15,060 nt of DNA. It comes from Pseudomonadota bacterium (GTDB lineage Bacteria; Desulfobacterota; Anaeroferrophillalia; Anaeroferrophillales; Tharpellaceae). How positions within the stretch are numbered: the first letter of the stretch is position 1; each line of letters begins with the position of its first letter. Location: contig DAOWHJ010000118.1 of NCBI GenBank assembly GCA_030641485.1, positions 1 to 15,060 on the forward strand, in the 5' to 3' direction. Positions 1 to 6,601 of this stretch are shown one piece after another. Position numbers and translations under genes: made by a program. The notes under the pieces were generated by a model, which was not told where the DNA came from, did not search any database, and was given only the letters and a program-made list of their open reading frames with translations.

Positions 1-225
1 CGCTACCGTGGTTTTAAGCTCGGCATTCAGCTTGGTAATATCAATCACTTCGCGGGTGTCTTCGGCTTCCACATAAGAGGTTACCGGTAGGTCGTCGTTA
101 TTATTTGCACCTGCGGCAATGTCTACAAACAGTTGGCTGGGGTAAATGAAATAACCTTTGGTTTTAATGGCATCGTCTTTGATGTCTGCGGTGATAACAT
201 CATCGGCAAGCGCAGCATAATTAAC
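1..225 (-). pseudogene. hsdM: Type I restriction-modification methyltransferase (HsdM) remnant, internally deleted, runs off the window
   Basis: The minus strand has an open frame here with no ATG, GTG or TTG at a sensible start. Two stretches read like widely separated parts of HsdM. Residues NYAALADDVITADIKDDAIK followed by GYFIYPSQLF (about 225 to 115) match the N-terminal region. SYVEAEDTREVIDI followed by LNAELKTTVA (about 81 to 1) matches the C-terminal tail. They are joined at about 88-96, so the whole SAM-binding and NPPY catalytic core is missing. HsdM proteins are normally about 500 residues or more, so the product cannot methylate DNA. The frame stays open to about 303 but that part resembles nothing I know. 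It lies in an accessory region beside a MITE-like element and a possible defence operon. The family call rests on remembered motifs, not a search. Confidence 0.62.
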
Positions 226-302
226 GAGCAAAGACGAAGCCGCTATCGCGACAGGTAAACCCCACCTCTTACTGGTAGAGTCTGAGGAAATATTAAATGT
301 TA

Positions 303-313
303 CTCAACTTTCT
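303..313. repeat. Left terminal inverted repeat of the MITE-like element
   Basis: CTCAACTTTCT, preceded directly by ATGTTA (297-302). It pairs with 485-495. Confidence 0.65.
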
Positions 314-484
314 GACTTGATCTAACATGTTGATTTAATAAATTAATTTTAAAATATTAGGTTTCTTTCAGAAATATTTCCCGCAAAGACGCAAAGGATA
401 TTAAGCATTGTTGCTGTCTTTTTGGTTTTCATGGCGTCTTTGCGGGAGTATTTAAGTGCTTTAATATTACCATAAAAATAACTT

Positions 485-495
485 AGAAAGTTGAG
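485..495. repeat. Right terminal inverted repeat of the MITE-like element
   Basis: AGAAAGTTGAG is the exact reverse complement of 303-313. It is followed immediately by the second copy of the ATGTTA direct repeat. Confidence 0.65.
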
Positions 496-546
496 ATGTT
501 ACTTTTTACGACGCCATCAATGTTGGGTTGTTAGAGGAATGTGGGA

Positions 547-556
547 GGGGGGGGGG
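547..556. repeat. G10/C10 homopolymer just past the ATPase operon
   Basis: There is a run of ten G on the plus strand, which reads as C10 on the operon strand, starting one or two bases past the stop codon of the 66-aa gene. Tracts of this length are prone to slippage. Here it is outside the reading frame, so any effect would be on the mRNA 3' end only. It could also be a sequencing-length ambiguity. Confidence 0.6.
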
Positions 557-557
557 A

Positions 558-758
558 TCAATCGAGAATATCTTCCCACATCCCATTCTGATGCAACCAC
601 ATCGGATCAGCATTTTCTTGGATGTATTCGTCAACCTCTATGCCATCGATTGTCGGGTGCCTTTTTATTCTGACCTGCTTTCCATTCATGAAACCCCACA
701 TATATTTCTTTTGCCTTTCAGCTTTTGCTTCTTTTTTAGCCCATTTTTGTGCGGGCAC
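558..758 (-). CDS. 66-aa protein of unknown function, last gene of the ATPase operon
   Basis: I do not recognise a family. The product has a very basic N-terminal third (KWAKKEAKAERQKK, residues 5-18) and an acidic, tryptophan-containing C-terminal half ending in MWEDILD. There are no membrane segments, signal peptide or cysteines. The start is GTG. Its G is the last base of the TAG stop of the upstream 416-aa ATPase gene (TAGTG overlap), so translation is probably coupled. This overlap and the shared strand are the main reasons to call it a real gene and not chance. By position it may be an accessory partner or nucleic-acid-binding subunit of the ATPase module, but that is inference. A competing plus-strand frame overlaps it and lacks any context. 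Confidence 0.65.
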   Translation of the reverse strand: MPAQKWAKKEAKAERQKKYMWGFMNGKQVRIKRHPTIDGIEVDEYIQENADPMWLHQNGMWEDILD

Positions 759-2008
759 TAGTTTAAGCCTTCTAACACTAGTCTTTGCTGATCAAGATCT
801 AATTGTTGGATCAAGGCTTTTATTTTAAAACGGGCCTCCATACCTTGGGTGTCGGCTAGGGTTTTAGCCATTTTCTCCCGGGTTTCAGCTGCAGATGGTT
901 GCCAATTATAGGTTTTAGCGTGTAGGTAGATGAGCTTTTCGCTAATTGTTTCCCATTCGGAAGCAGAAAGATCGTTGAGACGATAGAGCGTTAACGATTG
1001 CCAGGCATCGGCGTAATTTGTCGCAAAATATGGGGCCTCCGGTTGGTTGCGCAGTCCGATTCGGGTATAATCTTCTCTTTGGACTTGCATGAAAAAGTCA
1101 TCGGTGAAGGCAAATATCGGATAAAGGCCGGGACTGGGAGAGTCGGGGCAAAGGAGGCGATTGAGCACCGCATAGCTTTTTCGGCGAATATTAACCCCGC
1201 GCTGGACAATCGATTCACCCTCGTCAAACAGTACCACCCACCCCTTGAATCCAGCCTTGCGAAACATTTCGGCCAAACTGCAGACCATCTGGAAATAGGG
1301 TTCCCAACCTTTACAGGTCAATGGAGCTTCTTTATAAAATGAGACCTCTCGATATCTCAAGGCCTGGCGTAGGCGCGGCAGCGACAGCGGGTTGCCATTT
1401 AAGGCGTTGGCCAAAACCCAAGGGAACTCTCGGGGACGGAAATTACGGTGCTGTTTTAGGGCTTTCTCTCTTTGAGAAAGGACCATGTTATCTCGGGCCA
1501 GAGCGGTTAAAACAGCCTTAAAAAAATGCGGCATTGACTCGGGGATGATCTCCAGCCGCTCACCCGGCTGGCTTTTTTCAACGACTTTTTGCCCTAAAGC
1601 CCAGTCTTTCCACCATTTTACCAGGGAAATGGAGTTATCCGGGAAGCTAATCTGATTGAGCAAAACCCGGTAGACCTGACGAAAATCGTGTAACGGAATT
1701 TCTCGGGGATCGAGATCGATCTGACTGGTAACAAAACCCTGCTCCAGAGCTCGTTGCTTAATGTAGGTAAGGCTATGCGATTTTCCTTGTCCATAGGAGC
1801 CGCAGAGGCCAAGATGAGGCGACTGGTTTTCGTCAAGTAAGCGAACCCCCAAATCAAAGGTCTTCTTCAACTGTGTCTCATGAGCTGTTAATAGGCGCAC
1901 TCCTAAAGGATCAAAGAGTCCTTCCCGCAGCCGCTCTACAGTTCGACGTAATTTAAAATTACCGGCTGCATCCAGCTTTTCAACAAATTCATGCATGGCC
2001 ATCGTCAT
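758..2008 (-). CDS. P-loop ATPase, BrxC/BrxD (DUF2791)-like, second of two in the operon
   Basis: This is a 416-residue predicted AAA+/STAND-like ATPase. A Walker A motif, GSYGQGKS, is at residues 70-77, and a Walker B, WVVLFDEGE, at about 257-265. The block after Walker A (a helix, then FVTSQIDLDPREIPLHDF and a VYR helix) has the layout of the BREX ATP-binding family, as does the upstream neighbour, but the two are clearly different proteins. An N-terminal segment (residues 1-60, LREGLFDPLGVRLLTAHE) precedes the P-loop. It starts 3 bp after the neighbouring ATPase stops. Of the clustered in-frame ATGs (residues 1, 3 and 5) the first is taken. There are no membrane segments, so it is presumably cytosolic. 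The two ATPases may form a hetero-oligomer acting on DNA. The exact family is inferred from motif layout. Confidence 0.8.
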   Translation of the reverse strand: MTMAMHEFVEKLDAAGNFKLRRTVERLREGLFDPLGVRLLTAHETQLKKTFDLGVRLLDENQSPHLGLCGSYGQGKSHSLTYIKQRALEQGFVTSQIDLDPREIPLHDFRQVYRVLLNQISFPDNSISLVKWWKDWALGQKVVEKSQPGERLEIIPESMPHFFKAVLTALARDNMVLSQREKALKQHRNFRPREFPWVLANALNGNPLSLPRLRQALRYREVSFYKEAPLTCKGWEPYFQMVCSLAEMFRKAGFKGWVVLFDEGESIVQRGVNIRRKSYAVLNRLLCPDSPSPGLYPIFAFTDDFFMQVQREDYTRIGLRNQPEAPYFATNYADAWQSLTLYRLNDLSASEWETISEKLIYLHAKTYNWQPSAAETREKMAKTLADTQGMEARFKIKALIQQLDLDQQRLVLEGLN

Positions 2009-2011
2009 GAC

Positions 2012-3316
2012 TTAATTGTCCCAACTCGGCTCTAACTTCTCGACTTTTTCCTGTTCCATCTCTTGTTGACTGGCAATGATATGTTCAGCCAGGTCAAGGT
2101 TCTCAACTGGAGTTTCACCTTGCTCTGCCAAGTCCAGAAGCCGGATAACCTGTTTGACGAAAAGCCGGACTTCATTCAGAAGCCCCATTTTCTGCTGATT
2201 TTCACAGAGTTCCAGCAAAATCTGATCCGAGACCGAAGCTGTAGCATCCCAACGATAAGCAATCTGGTGAATTTGACGTAAATGTTGGCCCAGATTGACG
2301 AACTCTGCCTGTTTTAAAGGCGTTTGGTGGAGATCGACCAGAACACCACGATAATTCAATATCTGATCATCTTGTTCACCAATGGCTCTAACCCGGCTCC
2401 ATAAGGCATCATATGATTTAAAACCTTTCTCTGATAACAGGACATCAGGGATAATAGCAAAAAAGATGTGAAAATATTCGGCCTGCTCACTGTTGTCGAT
2501 AAGAAGTCGCACATTTTCGTAGGCGGCATTACGAATTGAAGCGGACTGGCCGATAACTGTTTCCAGTTCATCAAGCAACAAGATCAGCCCTTTGTGGTCA
2601 AGGTGGCGCAGAAAACTATTTAAGGAGTTGAGCATCAGCTTACTGTTGGTCTTGTTCACGATCTCAAAAATGGTAAATGGTTTGAGCTCTTTTTTGGTCG
2701 CTTTGCCAGCCTCAAACCAATGCAGGAGAAGTTCTCTGGCATCGGTGCGTTCATCTTGGGATTCGTCTTCGGCTAATGGTACAAATCGATTTTTGATCAG
2801 AGCGATAAGCGCATTGGCAAAATTAATATTCATACCGGGGATATTGCGTAGGTTTTCTGCCAGTTCTGCAATCTGTTCCACTGTAAACGAAGTTTCAGCT
2901 TTGGCTAAATCATCAAGCCATTGTTTCAGTAGGTTGCGAACTCCAAGTCCCGGAAAATTTCCGCGGAGTTGGCGGACAATATTCTGGTAGACCGCCTCAA
3001 ATTTGTGGATCGGGACTTCTCGGGTCAAGACCACGAAGGAGACCGCAAATCCCTGGCGTCGAGCAAGATGGTGAATTATTGACATGAAATGGGTTTTACC
3101 ATCGCCATAATCGCCTCGAATAAAACGCACCTTGGCCCCGCCCTGAGCGATGTAATTTTCCAGATCATCGGCAATAAATTTAATCCAGTTCTCACGGCCA
3201 ACTGTAAAAAAAGGTACCTGGTCTGCAGGCACACTACCCTTACGCAACTCCTCAATGATGGGTCTAGCCTGAAACGCTTTCAGCCCTTCAATCTCGTTGT
3301 CGGTTATCATGCTCAT
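2012..3316 (-). CDS. P-loop ATPase of the BrxD (DUF2791) type, first of two in the operon
   Basis: This 434-residue protein has the classic start of the BREX ATP-binding domain family. Residues 20-42 (IIEELRKGSVPADQVPFFTV, then GRE) lead into AKVRFIRGDYGDGKTHF with Walker A GDYGDGKT at 68-75. Walker B LILLLDELE is at 244-252. A later segment, HIFFAIIPDVLL followed by ALWSRVRAI (about 283-312), fits the family's sensor and arginine region. Length is about that of BrxD of type 2 BREX, as I recall it. It overlaps the upstream 278-aa gene by one base (TAATG), so the two are translationally coupled. BrxD-family proteins are anti-phage accessory ATPases, but no pglZ, pglX, brxC-size ATPase or helicase gene is present here. 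A second in-frame ATG at codon 3 is possible. Confidence 0.87.
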   Translation of the reverse strand: MSMITDNEIEGLKAFQARPIIEELRKGSVPADQVPFFTVGRENWIKFIADDLENYIAQGGAKVRFIRGDYGDGKTHFMSIIHHLARRQGFAVSFVVLTREVPIHKFEAVYQNIVRQLRGNFPGLGVRNLLKQWLDDLAKAETSFTVEQIAELAENLRNIPGMNINFANALIALIKNRFVPLAEDESQDERTDARELLLHWFEAGKATKKELKPFTIFEIVNKTNSKLMLNSLNSFLRHLDHKGLILLLDELETVIGQSASIRNAAYENVRLLIDNSEQAEYFHIFFAIIPDVLLSEKGFKSYDALWSRVRAIGEQDDQILNYRGVLVDLHQTPLKQAEFVNLGQHLRQIHQIAYRWDATASVSDQILLELCENQQKMGLLNEVRLFVKQVIRLLDLAEQGETPVENLDLAEHIIASQQEMEQEKVEKLEPSWDN

Positions 3317-4152
3317 TATGAATTATCCTTCTTTAAGAAGCTTATAACTCCAATCTGCCGGCGCTCACCGGTGTGGTCAATCAGCCAGAGTGATTTACGT
3401 CCAGAGCCTAATTTGAGCTGCATGCCATTTGTGGTGCCACCGATACCGGCCTCGCAGTAGCGCCAGATATCGACGCCAAATTGCTCTAGGCTATAGCCTC
3501 TAAACTTCGATTTATCCAAATTGCTGAAAAATGCGACACTTTGCAGTGAAATTACATATTCCAGATAAAATTGATAAATTGGTACCGGAGTGCCAGCCGC
3601 CAGATTCTCTTTCTGGCTAATTCCGACATAGGTCTCATGGAGACTGTCAATATAGGCCTGCGGGTCGAAAGGTCGGCCGTAAAGTTGTTTTTTTAGCCGT
3701 GTAAGGGCAGTAACAATGCGGCGGGGGTCAATAGATTTCAACACTTTTTTATTAATTGTTGTCGTCCTGGCGGCAAAGTCAATCTCTCCATAAATCCCTT
3801 TCAGAAGGCTTATGCGGGGGAAATCGATCTCGATTGTCAAGTTGGCCTCTTCTCCCAACCGGGTCAGATCTTCAATGAATTCTAACCGATATTTCTCTAC
3901 CTGCTCCCTGGAGTACACCCGTAAATCATCAAAAAAAGGTTTGCAAGCCGATAATTTTTCTTCCAGCTCGGCATCTTTCGCCAACTTCGAATTTAAAAGC
4001 TCATCGAGTTGCAGAAAATCATCACGTTCAGCCGAGCGAATACACTTCTTGATAAAATCCGCTAAGCGTTGCCCCTGTTTCAACTCTTGTTGAAAGGGTT
4101 TGAGAATCTCTTTCAAATTGTCCTGGTTTTCCTGCAGAAAAGAATTATCCAT
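3316..4152 (-). CDS. 278-aa protein of unknown family, first gene of the ATPase operon
   Basis: I do not recognise this family. Residues 1-105 are highly charged and predicted helical or coiled (many E, K, Q and L). The middle (about 106-235) has mixed strands and helices with several aromatic residues, for example VPIYQFYLEYVISLQSVAFF (about 190-209). The end (236-278) is a compact, probably beta-rich glycine-containing stretch, GIGGTTNGM through LWLIDHTGERRQIGVISF. There is no signal peptide, membrane segment or obvious catalytic motif. It begins the operon, 72 bases after a good promoter -10 box, with AAGAGAG upstream of the ATG, and its stop overlaps the start of the first ATPase. Position suggests a structural or target-recognition partner of the ATPases. 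A TerB-like role as in Shango-type operons is conceivable but I see no motif for it. Confidence 0.75.
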   Translation of the reverse strand: MDNSFLQENQDNLKEILKPFQQELKQGQRLADFIKKCIRSAERDDFLQLDELLNSKLAKDAELEEKLSACKPFFDDLRVYSREQVEKYRLEFIEDLTRLGEEANLTIEIDFPRISLLKGIYGEIDFAARTTTINKKVLKSIDPRRIVTALTRLKKQLYGRPFDPQAYIDSLHETYVGISQKENLAAGTPVPIYQFYLEYVISLQSVAFFSNLDKSKFRGYSLEQFGVDIWRYCEAGIGGTTNGMQLKLGSGRKSLWLIDHTGERRQIGVISFLKKDNS

Positions 4153-4181
4153 ATTTTCAGCTCTCTTTTGATGTTTAAAAT

Positions 4182-4189
4182 GGGGGGGG
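4182..4189. repeat. C8 homopolymer in the leader of the ATPase operon
   Basis: A run of eight G on the plus strand, C8 on the transcribed strand, lies between the predicted -10 box (4224-4229) and the start codon at 4152. It is in the 5' leader, about 30 bases before the start codon. Length changes could alter leader structure or spacing but not the reading frame. Confidence 0.6.
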
Positions 4190-4223
4190 ATGGAACTTCA
4201 AATTGTGGTGTAGCCTGCCGTTT

Positions 4224-4252
4224 ACGATAGCGCTGTTAACGGTAAATGTCAA
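4224..4252 (-). promoter_or_regulatory. Sigma-70 type promoter of the ATPase operon, with a possible dyad operator
   Basis: Read on the minus strand: a perfect TTGACA (4252-4247), a 17-bp spacer, then TATCGT (4229-4224), which matches TATAAT at four positions. Predicted transcription starts near 4216, giving a leader of about 64 bases. An imperfect dyad, TTTAC (4221-4225) and GTAAA (4242-4246), brackets the -10 box and most of the spacer, where a repressor could bind. The dyad is weak evidence. Confidence 0.6.
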
Positions 4253-4394
4253 TTCAAAAAGGGGATGGTCTGGTCTGTTGCGTTGAGAGATTTAGAATAG
4301 AAAATTACTGATATTCACTTCTGACGGCCATTCCCTGCATGTGTATGTAGTTCGCGATACTGCAAAAAAATCAAAATGGGCGACTCTTTTTCGG

Positions 4395-4424
4395 TTGACA
4401 AGCCGCTTTGCTAGCTACTATAGA
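4395..4424 (+). promoter_or_regulatory. Sigma-70 type promoter of the 2-oxoacid oxidoreductase operon
   Basis: A perfect TTGACA (4395-4400), an 18-bp spacer and TATAGA (4419-4424). Transcription would begin near 4431, leaving a leader of about 105 bases before the ferredoxin start at 4537. Confidence 0.6.
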
Positions 4425-4536
4425 AGCACGTTGACTGTTATCATCATATTTGTAGATTGTGGACAGAGACTGTTTAGAAAAATTACCTTTTTTTAGATAC
4501 AGTTATTTAGAGTCCATTGGGAGAGAAAGGGAAACG

Positions 4537-4740
4537 ATGGCCAGAGTTGATATTGAGATAGAACGTTGCAAGGGCTGTGCTCTTTGTGTCGATGCCTGTC
4601 CCGAGCAAGTGCTTGAGATTGGTAAAGAAATTAACCTGGGTGGCTATCAGCATGTGGTCGCAGTTAATCCGGACGATTGTATCGGGTGTTGCCGTTGTGC
4701 TGAGATGTGTCCTGATGTAGCGCTTGCGGTCTGGAGGTAA
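4537..4740 (+). CDS. korD: Ferredoxin subunit (delta) of 2-oxoacid:ferredoxin oxidoreductase, two 4Fe-4S clusters
   Basis: A 67-residue bacterial-type ferredoxin. It carries two cluster motifs, Cys11-Cys14-Cys17-Cys21Pro and Cys48-Cys51-Cys54-Cys58Pro, each of the CxxCxxCxxxCP form; Cys52 is an extra cysteine. It passes electrons from the thiamine diphosphate enzyme to cytosolic ferredoxin acceptors. The ATG at 4537 was chosen over the in-frame ATG at 4459 because AAAGG (4526-4530) lies at proper distance and the added 26 residues look non-native. It is first in the operon, 7 bp before the alpha subunit gene. Family members are annotated KorD or VorD depending on the substrate assumed. Confidence 0.92.
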   Translation: MARVDIEIERCKGCALCVDACPEQVLEIGKEINLGGYQHVVAVNPDDCIGCCRCAEMCPDVALAVWR

Positions 4741-4747
4741 ATTGGAC

Positions 4748-5818
4748 ATGAGTACCCCAAAGAAGGTTTTTACAAAAGGAAACGAAGCGATTGCAATGGC
4801 GGCAATTAATGCCGGTTGTCGCTACTATTTCGGTTATCCGATAACCCCGCAGAATGAAATCCCCGAATATATGGCCATGCATTTGCCAGCGACCGGAGGC
4901 GAATTTCTGCAGGCTGAGAGTGAGATCGCCTCGATCAATATGTTGATTGGCGCGGCCGCGACCGGGGCCCGGGTTATGACCTCATCAAGCGGACCCGGAA
5001 TCTCTCTGATGCAAGAGGGCTTTTCCTATTTTGCTGGTAATGAGTTGCCGGCAGTAGTTGTCAACATGAGTCGCCAGGGGCCTGGTTTAGGTGGTATTAA
5101 CGCGACTCAGGGCGACTATTTTCAGTCGGTTAAGGGCGGTGGTCACGGCGATTATAAGTTGATTGTTTTGGCTCCGCATACCGGTCAGGAGCTCTACGAT
5201 TTGACAATTAAGGCCTTTGAAATTGCTGAAAAGTATCGCATCTTGACTCTGATTTTAGGTGACGCAATTTTAGGCCAGATTAAAGAGCCGATTGTGCCCT
5301 GGATTCCCGAGAAAACCGCAGGTGATCCTGATCGTGACTGGTTGATTACTGGGGCTAAGGGACGTGATCCGCGTTTGATTAAATCACTTTTTCTTGCTGA
5401 TGGTGAGATGGAGAAGCATAACTGGCATCTCCAGGCAAAATATGATCAGATTGAGCGCGATGATGTCATGGTTGAGATGGTTGATACTGACGATGCTGAA
5501 CTGGTAGTTGTCGCTTTTGGTAGCGTTGCCCGGATTGTCAAGAGTGCTATTGCTCAGGTGCGGGAAGCCGGAATGAAGGTTGGCCTTGTGCGGCCGATTA
5601 CGCTTTTCCCGTTTCCACGCAAGGCTCTGTATGAACTGGGTGGTAAGACCAAGAATTTTCTCGTCGCGGAGATGAATACGGGGCAGATGGTTGAGGATGT
5701 ACAGCTTAATTTACCGGGTGACTGTCAGGTCGATTTCTATGGCCGACCTGGTGGCTCAGTGCCGACTCCTGAGGATCTTTATTCGATTATAAGCGAAACC
5801 TATGAAAGGGTGTCTTGA
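4748..5818 (+). CDS. korA: 2-oxoacid:ferredoxin oxidoreductase alpha subunit (KorA/VorB type)
   Basis: This 356-residue subunit, together with beta, gamma and ferredoxin subunits, oxidatively decarboxylates a 2-oxoacid to the acyl-CoA and reduces ferredoxin. Typical motifs are KGNEAIAMAAINAGCRYYFGYPITPQNEI in pieces at residues 10-38 (the pyrimidine-binding domain), the glutamate-containing QAESEIASI, SSSGPGISLMQEG, and RQGPGLGG. Domain II covers about 240-350. The ATG at 4748 has GGAGG at 4733-4737; an in-frame upstream ATG at 4724 lies inside korD and is rejected. The length and the GINATQGDYFQ segment resemble proteins annotated VorB (branched-chain 2-oxoisovalerate) more than the longer KorA, so the substrate, 2-oxoglutarate or branched-chain oxoacids, is open. 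Confidence 0.93.
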   Translation: MSTPKKVFTKGNEAIAMAAINAGCRYYFGYPITPQNEIPEYMAMHLPATGGEFLQAESEIASINMLIGAAATGARVMTSSSGPGISLMQEGFSYFAGNELPAVVVNMSRQGPGLGGINATQGDYFQSVKGGGHGDYKLIVLAPHTGQELYDLTIKAFEIAEKYRILTLILGDAILGQIKEPIVPWIPEKTAGDPDRDWLITGAKGRDPRLIKSLFLADGEMEKHNWHLQAKYDQIERDDVMVEMVDTDDAELVVVAFGSVARIVKSAIAQVREAGMKVGLVRPITLFPFPRKALYELGGKTKNFLVAEMNTGQMVEDVQLNLPGDCQVDFYGRPGGSVPTPEDLYSIISETYERVS

Positions 5819-5845
5819 AAAAGTTACAGGTTGAGGAATAGAATT

Positions 5846-6598
5846 ATGAAGCAGGTATTTAAGCGGCCCGAGTCGATGACGAGTAAGCCGTTTCATTTTT
5901 GTCCGGGATGTCACCACGGGATTGTCCACCGGCTGGTAGCTGAGGCGCTTGATCACTTCTCTTTAAGGGAGAAAACGATTGGGGTCGCTTCTGTGGGCTG
6001 TTCGGTTTTTCTCTATGACTATTTTGCGGTTGATGTGATTGAAGCTCCGCACGGTCGGGCTGCGGCAGTCGCCACAGGAACCAAGCGGGTACTTAGTGAC
6101 CACATTGTTTTTACCTATCAAGGGGATGGTGATCTCGCTGCAATTGGCACGGCTGAGGTTATTCATGCTGCCAACCGGGGCGATAATATTACGATTATTT
6201 TTGTCAATAATTCGATCTATGGGATGACTGGCGGCCAGATGGCACCAACCACTCTGCTGGGTCAACGGAGTACAACTTCTCCTTATGGCCGTGATTATCG
6301 TCGCGATGGTTATCCAATTAAAATGACTGAGATGCTAGCCGCTCTTGAGGGGCCGTCACTGGTCTCTCGGGTTGCAGTGAACACGCCGGCCAATGTCAAA
6401 AAGGCGCGTAAAGTGATTCGTCAAGCCTTTCAGATGCAGGTTGAAGGTAAAGGGTTCTCTTTTGTCGAGGTTCTCTCGACCTGTCCGACCAACTGGGGGG
6501 TGACCCCCCAGGCGGCAAATGATCGTATTGCCGAGGAGATGATTCCCTATTTCCCTCTGGGGACCCTGAAGCAAAAGGATGTTATCGACGTTCTCTAA
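5846..6598 (+). CDS. korB: 2-oxoacid:ferredoxin oxidoreductase beta subunit, TPP-binding (KorB/VorA type)
   Basis: A 250-residue catalytic subunit that binds thiamine diphosphate. The GDGD motif at residues 93-96 and NNSIYGMTGGQ at about 121-131 form the diphosphate/Mg2+ site. CPGC at 19-22 and Cys52 correspond to cluster-ligating cysteines in this family. The N-terminal FHFCPGCHHGI is typical. The start is ATG at 5846 with GAGGA at 5833-5837; an in-frame TTG at 5831 is possible but would contain its own ribosome site. It follows korA by 27 bp and is separated from the gamma subunit gene by an unusual palindromic repeat. Confidence 0.93.
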   Translation: MKQVFKRPESMTSKPFHFCPGCHHGIVHRLVAEALDHFSLREKTIGVASVGCSVFLYDYFAVDVIEAPHGRAAAVATGTKRVLSDHIVFTYQGDGDLAAIGTAEVIHAANRGDNITIIFVNNSIYGMTGGQMAPTTLLGQRSTTSPYGRDYRRDGYPIKMTEMLAALEGPSLVSRVAVNTPANVKKARKVIRQAFQMQVEGKGFSFVEVLSTCPTNWGVTPQAANDRIAEEMIPYFPLGTLKQKDVIDVL

Positions 6599-6601
6599 AT
6601 A

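Larger units (their letters stand above)
303..495. mobile_element. MITE-like element, 193 bp, with terminal inverted repeats and target-site duplication
   Basis: The ends are perfect 11-bp inverted repeats, CTCAACTTTCT at 303-313 and AGAAAGTTGAG at 485-495. ATGTTA directly flanks both ends (297-302 and 496-501), which fits a 6-bp target duplication; the identity could be counted as ATGTTACT if the left boundary is shifted. Inside is a second inverted repeat, TCCCGCAAAGACGC (379-392) against GCGTCTTTGCGGGA (434-447). There is no coding capacity, so any movement would need a transposase elsewhere. It sits between the hsdM remnant and the 3' end of the ATPase operon and may also end transcription of that operon. 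Confidence 0.7.
4153..4536. other. Divergent intergenic region between the ATPase operon and the kor operon
   Basis: It holds two back-to-back promoters, one for each operon, and a C8 tract. Between about 4253 and 4394 I see no gene, RNA or repeat. The two promoters are about 140 bp apart and do not overlap. Confidence 0.7.

Noticed and set aside
225..303. Minus-strand frame start reading SKRWGLPVAIAASSLLVNYAA looks like a signal peptide of a secreted protein
   Set aside because: There is no start codon and the downstream motifs are those of cytosolic HsdM, so the hydrophobic stretch is probably chance in decayed sequence.
379..447. CRISPR-like repeats around CGCAAAGACGC
   Set aside because: There are only two copies and they are inverted, with no regular spacing; they are arms of the MITE-like element.
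528..828. Plus-strand frames across the 66-aa gene
   Set aside because: They lie opposite a coupled gene and have hydrophobic, low-complexity products with no ribosome site or family resemblance.
558..4152. Complete BREX or Shango system
   Set aside because: Only BrxD-like ATPases are seen; no PglX, PglZ, TerB motif or helicase is visible in the window.
4459..4536. In-frame N-terminal extension of the ferredoxin from ATG 4459
   Set aside because: The residues do not fit this ferredoxin family and the ATG at 4537 has its own ribosome binding site.
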